Positions 59,299-64,000 of a stretch of 64,000 nucleotides of DNA are shown here, in pieces. How positions within the stretch are numbered: the stretch's first letter is position 1; each line of letters opens with the position of its first letter. A program made the position numbers and the translations under genes. Origin of the DNA: an uncultured Lachnospiraceae bacterium (GTDB taxonomy: Bacteria; Bacillota; Clostridia; Lachnospirales; Lachnospiraceae). The notes below the pieces were generated by a model that saw nothing but the letters and a program-made list of their open reading frames with translations, ran no database searches and was not told the DNA's origin. The stretch covers positions 39,226 to 103,225 of the forward strand of contig CALWRS010000007.1 in the NCBI GenBank assembly GCA_944384025.1, written 5' to 3'.

Positions 59299-61092
59299 AT
59301 GAAATTTTGGAAACGAAGATTATTTCAAGGAACTTTGGCGATTGCTCTTGCGGCTTGTATTTTGTCCGGGGGCGGGCTTGTTTTTGCAACGAATGAGACG
59401 TTAAGAGAGGACGCGTTTGAGCAGGATGCGGATTTAACCCTGGAACTATTAAACAGCGTTTCAATCGGAGAGGCGAACGCGGACGGCGGTGTTGCAGAGA
59501 TTGTTGCTTACAATTCTGACCGCAGCGAGGCATATGTCGTTAACGGTCAGGACGGTCTTCTGTACCGGCTTACGCTTACGTCGGACGGCCTTGTTAAGGA
59601 GGAAGGCGCAAATGTAAAGGAACTTCTAGACGGCTTTGCCTACGGCGACATGACGAGCATCGCGGTAGATACGAAGAACGACCGAATTGCGGTTGCGCTG
59701 CAGGCACAAGGGTATGCGGACAATGGGCGCGTTGCGCTTCTTGATTACGATTTCCGGCTTTTGGCGTCTTACGAAGTCGGCGTTCAGCCCGATATGGTTG
59801 TTTTTTCTCCCGACGGCAAATTGCTCCTCTTGGCAGATGAGGGAGAACCGCGGGAAGGTTATGGAGCTGATGCGACCGACCCGGCGGGAGGAGTATCGAT
59901 TATCGATCTGGAAAAAGACGAAGTATATCGCGCCGGATTTGAAAAATTTTCTTCTGCAGCACTTGCAGCGGAAGGTGTTTTGATTGGCGTTGTGGACAGA
60001 GAAATGGTTTCGGCGGAGCTTGATTTGGAGCCGGAATACATTGCGGTTTCGCCGGATAGCAAAAAGGCGTACGTGTCGTTGCAGGAAGCAAATGCCATTG
60101 CTGTAGTGGACTTGGAGAACAAGGAAATTGCCGCAGTAAAGAGCATGGGCTTTAAGGACCTTAGCAAAGCGGAAAACGCAATCGACTTAGTGGAAGACGG
60201 CGTGTACGAAGCGAAAACCTATCCGGGTGCGTTTGGCGTATATATGCCGGATGCGTTGTCTTGCTTTACCGTAGGCGGCGTCACTTATTTAGCGACGGCG
60301 AACGAAGGCGACGCAAGAGAGTGGGGCGATTACTGCAACGAAAAGAAGGAGACGCTAACGGCGGCGGATGGAACGCAGGCAAAAAAAGTGCGCGTACTGG
60401 ATTTGGAGTGCACTGCAGGCTTGGACGAAGGAGGGCAGTACTTATATGGCGGTCGTTCCTTTGCAATTTATAACGCAGAGACGATGGAGCTCGTTTACGA
60501 AAGCGGCAACGACTTTGAAGCAAAGACAGCGCAGTATCTTCCTACGTGGTTTAATTGCAGTAACGATAATATCGCTATTGACGACCGGAGTCCGAAGAAA
60601 GGGCCGGAAGCAGAAGGGATTGTTACGGGCGTAATTGATGACAGAACGTACGCATTTGTTGCCCTAGAGCGCATTGGCGGCGTTATGGTGTACGATGTGA
60701 CGAAGCCCGAAGAGGCGTCGTATGTAAATTATATCAATACGCGCGACTTCGGACAGGAAATCGCAGGAGACGTATCACCCGAAGGGCTTTGCTTCCTGAC
60801 ATTTAACGAACAGCCAATTCTTTTGGCTGCGTGCGAAGTTTCGGGAACCGTAGCAGCTTACGCAATTAAAACGCAAGCGGCGGAGCCAACCGTAACACCG
60901 GAGATAACTGTAACGGTAGAGCCTACAACAACGCCGGAGCCTAGCGTAACCGTAGAACCAACCGTAACACCGGGGCTTTCGGAAACACCGGATACGGGGG
61001 ATGATATTCTGCCTATTTTCGGCATTGCCCTGCTGTGCGGAACTGCTGCCGTAGCCGTTTGTATCGTAATTGATCGGCGTAAAGAAAAGTAG
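59299..61092 (+). CDS. Wall-anchored beta-propeller protein (choice-of-anchor I type)
   Basis: A 597-residue secreted protein with a signal peptide and an LVFA-type cleavage near residue 30. The body is a beta-propeller (AEIVAYNSDRSEAYVVNG, PDMVVFSPDGKLLLLADEGEPREG, PEYIAVSPDSKKAYVSLQEANA in short pieces) of the choice-of-anchor I family. A Pro/Thr-rich stalk, TPDTGDD, a hydrophobic helix and RRKEK follow, a sortase-type anchor much like NPTTGDD of the cohesin protein. The function is unknown; relatives are often found with alkaline-phosphatase-like proteins. Confidence 0.88.
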   Translation: MKFWKRRLFQGTLAIALAACILSGGGLVFATNETLREDAFEQDADLTLELLNSVSIGEANADGGVAEIVAYNSDRSEAYVVNGQDGLLYRLTLTSDGLVKEEGANVKELLDGFAYGDMTSIAVDTKNDRIAVALQAQGYADNGRVALLDYDFRLLASYEVGVQPDMVVFSPDGKLLLLADEGEPREGYGADATDPAGGVSIIDLEKDEVYRAGFEKFSSAALAAEGVLIGVVDREMVSAELDLEPEYIAVSPDSKKAYVSLQEANAIAVVDLENKEIAAVKSMGFKDLSKAENAIDLVEDGVYEAKTYPGAFGVYMPDALSCFTVGGVTYLATANEGDAREWGDYCNEKKETLTAADGTQAKKVRVLDLECTAGLDEGGQYLYGGRSFAIYNAETMELVYESGNDFEAKTAQYLPTWFNCSNDNIAIDDRSPKKGPEAEGIVTGVIDDRTYAFVALERIGGVMVYDVTKPEEASYVNYINTRDFGQEIAGDVSPEGLCFLTFNEQPILLAACEVSGTVAAYAIKTQAAEPTVTPEITVTVEPTTTPEPSVTVEPTVTPGLSETPDTGDDILPIFGIALLCGTAAVAVCIVIDRRKEK

Positions 61093-61120
61093 GCGCCAGG
61101 CGCAGAAACTTGTAAACCCG

Positions 61121-61149
61121 TTGCTTCTAAAGGGAAAAGCGTGTATAAT
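61121..61149 (+). promoter_or_regulatory. Sigma-A promoter of the flavodiiron gene
   Basis: TTGCTT (61121-61126) and TATAAT (61144-61149) are 17 nt apart. Confidence 0.65.
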
Positions 61150-61188
61150 AGCTGCTGTAAAAACCAAAGGAAGCAACGGGAGGAAAAA

Positions 61189-62343
61189 ATGGACAGTGTT
61201 CGTTATATAGGCGTAGATGACGTTACCATCGACTTGTTTGAGAATCAGTACCGCGTCCCGGAGGGCGTGTCTTACAATTCGTACTTGATTCTCGATGAAA
61301 AAACCGCAGTACTTGATACCGTAGATAAAAGAGCCGGAGAGGAGTGGGAGGAAAACCTTCTTCGCGAGCTTTCCGGGCGAAGCGTGGACTATCTTGTGCT
61401 GCATCATCTGGAACCAGATCATGCGGGAAGCATAAAAAGGCTGGTAGAACGTTTCCCTGACGTTGTGCTTGTGGGAAACGCAAAGACCTTTCAAATGCTT
61501 CCGCAGTTTTTTCATTTTGAGGGAAAGACGCTTACGGTAAAGGAAGGGGACTGCCTGTCTTTGGGCGAGCATGAGCTGCGATTTTTGCTTGCGCCGATGG
61601 TTCATTGGCCGGAAGTTATGCTTTCGTACGAATCCAAGGAAAAAATTCTGTTTTCCGCGGACGCGTTTGGAAAATTCGGCGCGATCGCAAAGACTGCTGA
61701 CGATGAGTGGGCGTGCGAAGCGAGAAGATATTACTTTAACATAGTAGGAAAGTATGGCCCTGCAGTGCAGACTGTATTAAAAAAAGCATCCGCACTGGAT
61801 ATTTCTGCGATTTATCCGCTGCACGGTCCTATTCTTAGAGACAACCTCGGATATTATTTAGGACTTTATCAGACATGGAGCAGTTATCAGCCGGAAGATC
61901 GGGGCGTTTTGATTGCTGTGGCGAGCATCCACGGAAATACGATGGAGGCTGCGCAGTCGCTTGCGGAGCTTTTGCGCGCGGCAGGCGAAGAAAAGGTAGT
62001 GGTAAGCGACTTAGCAAGAGTAGATATGGCGGAAGCTGTGGAAGATGCGTTTCGGTATGACCGCGTTGTCCTTGCTGCGGCAAGCTACGACGGGGGAGTA
62101 TTCCCATGCATGCAAGAATTCCTAAACCACTTAAAAAGTAAAATGTACCAAAACCGCACGGTAGGCCTTGTGGAAAACGGTTCGTGGGGACCTACGGCGG
62201 GAAAAGTCATGCGTTCTCTTTTGGAGACAATGAAAGACGTTTCTATTTTGGAACCACAGGTAACGATTCGTTCGACGTTAAAGTCAACGGATCTTCCTGC
62301 ATTAAAACAGCTTGCGGACGCGCTGCTTGCGGCAGCACGGTAA
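61189..62343 (+). CDS. fprA: Flavodiiron protein (FprA type)
   Basis: A 384-residue cytoplasmic enzyme that reduces oxygen to water (or NO to N2O) and protects anaerobes. The diiron ligands are present: HHLEPDH, HWPE, SADAFG and LHGPIL. The C-terminal half is a flavodoxin-like FMN domain (VASIHGNTMEAA, ASYDGGVFP, NGSWGPTAGK). ATG at 61189 has GGGAGG upstream; an upstream in-frame start would cover the promoter. It needs a rubredoxin or similar partner, not seen here. Confidence 0.94.
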   Translation: MDSVRYIGVDDVTIDLFENQYRVPEGVSYNSYLILDEKTAVLDTVDKRAGEEWEENLLRELSGRSVDYLVLHHLEPDHAGSIKRLVERFPDVVLVGNAKTFQMLPQFFHFEGKTLTVKEGDCLSLGEHELRFLLAPMVHWPEVMLSYESKEKILFSADAFGKFGAIAKTADDEWACEARRYYFNIVGKYGPAVQTVLKKASALDISAIYPLHGPILRDNLGYYLGLYQTWSSYQPEDRGVLIAVASIHGNTMEAAQSLAELLRAAGEEKVVVSDLARVDMAEAVEDAFRYDRVVLAAASYDGGVFPCMQEFLNHLKSKMYQNRTVGLVENGSWGPTAGKVMRSLLETMKDVSILEPQVTIRSTLKSTDLPALKQLADALLAAAR

Positions 62344-62362
62344 AAGAAGCGAAATTTCCGGA

Positions 62363-62390
62363 TTGCAAAAAGGGCAGAACCTGTTATAAT
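62363..62390 (+). promoter_or_regulatory. Sigma-A promoter of the OFA transporter
   Basis: TTGCAA (62363-62368) and TATAAT (62385-62390) are 16 nt apart. Confidence 0.6.
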
Positions 62391-62440
62391 AAAAAGGATG
62401 TACAAAAGAGAAGCGTTATAGCTGAAATGTGGAGGAACGT

Positions 62441-63805
62441 ATGGAAGAAACAACAAAGACCGGAGGATGGCGCGCGAATAAATGGGTGCGCGCGGCAATA
62501 CCGGCGTTGCTGCTGCATTGCAGTATCGGTACAGTGTACTGCTGGTCAATTTTCAGTCAGGAAATTGCGGATTATATCGGATTTTCCAAAAGTGCCACGG
62601 AATGGGCGTTTAGCTTCGCCATTTTCTTCCTTGGCATGTCAGCCTCTTTCCTTGGCAACGTCGTGGAAAGAGACATTCACAAGTCGTCCTTGATTGCTGC
62701 AATCTGCTTTGCGGCAGGTATGGCGGGAACCGGCTTTTTCATTTACTATGGAGGAATGCACCAAAAGAGTATGCTGGCGCTTTTGGGAATTTATTTGAGC
62801 TACGGACTTGTTATGGGTATCGGACTTGGAACAGGTTATCTTTCTCCGGTAAAAACGCTGATGCTTTGGTTTAGCGACCGCAAAGGACTTGCGACCGGTT
62901 TGGCGGTTGCGGGATTTGGCGCGGCAAAAGCGATTGCCAGCCCGATTATGCAGTTTATGCTTGACAACTTAGGCGAGGGCGGAATCTACAAAATGTTCTG
63001 GATTCTTGCAGGCGTATATTTCCTAATGATGTTTGTCGGTCATCTGCTTTTGAAAAAGCCCGAAGGCTGGCATGAGCCGAAAAACGCGGACGAGCACCCG
63101 GGAATCCTTGAAGTTATTCGGACAAAGCCGATGCTCAACTACGTAGGCATTTGGCTGATGTTCTACATTAACATTACCTGCGGTCTGGCGCTGATTTCCC
63201 AAGAGAAGATGATTGTCAAATGTATTGGACTTGCCGGAATGGCAGGTGTTATTGCAACGATTTCCGCTGTTTTTAATGCTGGAGGCCGACTCGGTTTTTC
63301 TGCCTGGGCGGATCACATGAAGGATCGCAACACGATCTACAAACTGATTTTTGTATTATCGATTGCTTTTACCGGCATCGTGCTTTTAACCGGCGGAATT
63401 AAAAACGGCGATGGAAACCTGCTTTTGACGGCGCTTGTTTTGGGACTGATTTTTATAATTAACGCAGGATACGGCGGCGGTTTTTCCAATTTGCCTACGC
63501 TGCTTTCGGATCACTACGGAATGGGAAGCATCAGTACGATTCACGGAATCACCCTTTCTGCCTGGGCGTTTGCGGGACTTACGGGAAACCAGCTTGCAAC
63601 GTGGATTGTAAACAATTTCGGCAAGACCGAGATTATTCAGCACAAACATGCGGACGGAACGCTGGAAATTATAGAAGCGAATCCTTCGGGGTACCAGTAT
63701 GTGCTCTATGCGACCATCGCCTTGTATATTGCTGCCCTTGTCATTAGCGTGACACTTGTGCATTCGGCACACAAGGCACCGGAAGCAAAAAAACAAAACG
63801 CATAA
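62441..63805 (+). CDS. MFS transporter, oxalate/formate antiporter (OFA) family
   Basis: A 454-residue, twelve-helix transporter. The OFA start is HCSIGTVYCWSIFSQEI, and the MFS loop motif occurs as FSDRKGLATGLAV. The family includes OxlT and many anion transporters; the substrate is not fixed by sequence alone. ATG at 62441 has GGAGG upstream. A terminator follows immediately. Confidence 0.9.
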   Translation: MEETTKTGGWRANKWVRAAIPALLLHCSIGTVYCWSIFSQEIADYIGFSKSATEWAFSFAIFFLGMSASFLGNVVERDIHKSSLIAAICFAAGMAGTGFFIYYGGMHQKSMLALLGIYLSYGLVMGIGLGTGYLSPVKTLMLWFSDRKGLATGLAVAGFGAAKAIASPIMQFMLDNLGEGGIYKMFWILAGVYFLMMFVGHLLLKKPEGWHEPKNADEHPGILEVIRTKPMLNYVGIWLMFYINITCGLALISQEKMIVKCIGLAGMAGVIATISAVFNAGGRLGFSAWADHMKDRNTIYKLIFVLSIAFTGIVLLTGGIKNGDGNLLLTALVLGLIFIINAGYGGGFSNLPTLLSDHYGMGSISTIHGITLSAWAFAGLTGNQLATWIVNNFGKTEIIQHKHADGTLEIIEANPSGYQYVLYATIALYIAALVISVTLVHSAHKAPEAKKQNA

Positions 63806-63833
63806 AAAAAGCGGGAGAAAATCCCGCTTTTTT
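63806..63833 (+). terminator. Intrinsic terminator after the OFA transporter
   Basis: AAAAAAAGCGGGA-GAAAA-TCCCGCTTTTTT is a perfect hairpin with a T-run. It may also serve the minus strand. Confidence 0.85.
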
Positions 63834-63843
63834 ACGTTTAAAA

Positions 63844-63933
63844 TCAATCCATTTTTTCCTGCGCCTTGTTAATGCAGGCAATCGCATTAAGGCTTCGGGG
63901 GTAGCCAATGTAAGGGAGGCACTGGTGTTGTGG
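63844..63933 (-). pseudogene. Possible C-terminal fragment of a carboxymuconolactone decarboxylase-like protein
   Basis: One minus-strand frame reads CLPYIGYPRSLNAIAC and then INKAQEKMD before a stop. The pattern resembles the C-terminal helix pair of that family. An in-frame stop lies only about 29 codons upstream, so the rest is missing or frameshifted. The remaining sequence to 64000 shows no gene I can support. Confidence 0.3.
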
Positions 63934-64000
63934 TCAAGCATTTTTGTAACACCTGTGGCTAAAAAATATCGATTTATGCAATTCGAGCTTGATAGGGTGT

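Overview
The window looks like a chromosome segment of an anaerobic, spore-forming member of the Clostridia, most likely Lachnospiraceae-like; I cannot name a species. The basis is SpoIIID, a primary sigma factor, ParE/ParC, a flavodiiron protein, type III glutamine synthetase, an OFA-family transporter, strong AGGAGG ribosome binding sites and sigma-A promoters. I found no rRNA, tRNA, CRISPR array or prophage.

Layout. 1-1887: end of a GH25/LysM lysozyme and manA. 1985-7222: a 5 kb island of defence remnants, holding DUF6508, a truncated type III restriction subunit, a type I specificity gene (hsdS) with an in-frame stop, an intact MntA/HepT toxin-antitoxin pair, a broken tyrosine recombinase and half of a second hsdS. 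7223-16407: tyrosine phosphatase, SGNH lipoprotein, SpoIIID, zinc-ribbon membrane protein, M23 peptidase, and a phosphoesterase / beta-mannosidase / ROK kinase / amidohydrolase operon. 16592-20797: parE-parC. 21262-32404: glycosyltransferase and lipid kinase, an XPD-like helicase with a nuclease-like N-terminus, DUF1292, a UvrD-like helicase, gltX, a CBS protein with the primary sigma factor, and lysA. 32573-39270: an ABC / DUF1854 / ABC three-gene unit, mutY and a small membrane protein.

39428-44561 is an accessory surface locus. It contains a gene remnant, a serine recombinase, a short segment bounded by 17-bp inverted repeats that carries a promoter, a leucine-rich-repeat protein ending in a dockerin, and a wall-anchored protein with a cohesin-like domain. 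I read it as a possibly phase-variable dockerin/cohesin surface pair; it is the best candidate here for an undescribed system.

44610-64000 is mostly housekeeping: patatin, DUF624 protein, glgB, MscS, glutamine synthetase III, an ABC-F protein, a GH13 protein that has lost its catalytic residues, a TraX-like protein, CIRCE-controlled htpG, a PadR regulator, an anchored beta-propeller protein, a flavodiiron protein and an OFA transporter. A 70-nt palindromic element occurs twice, each time directly after the stop codon of a gene that faces a convergent neighbour.
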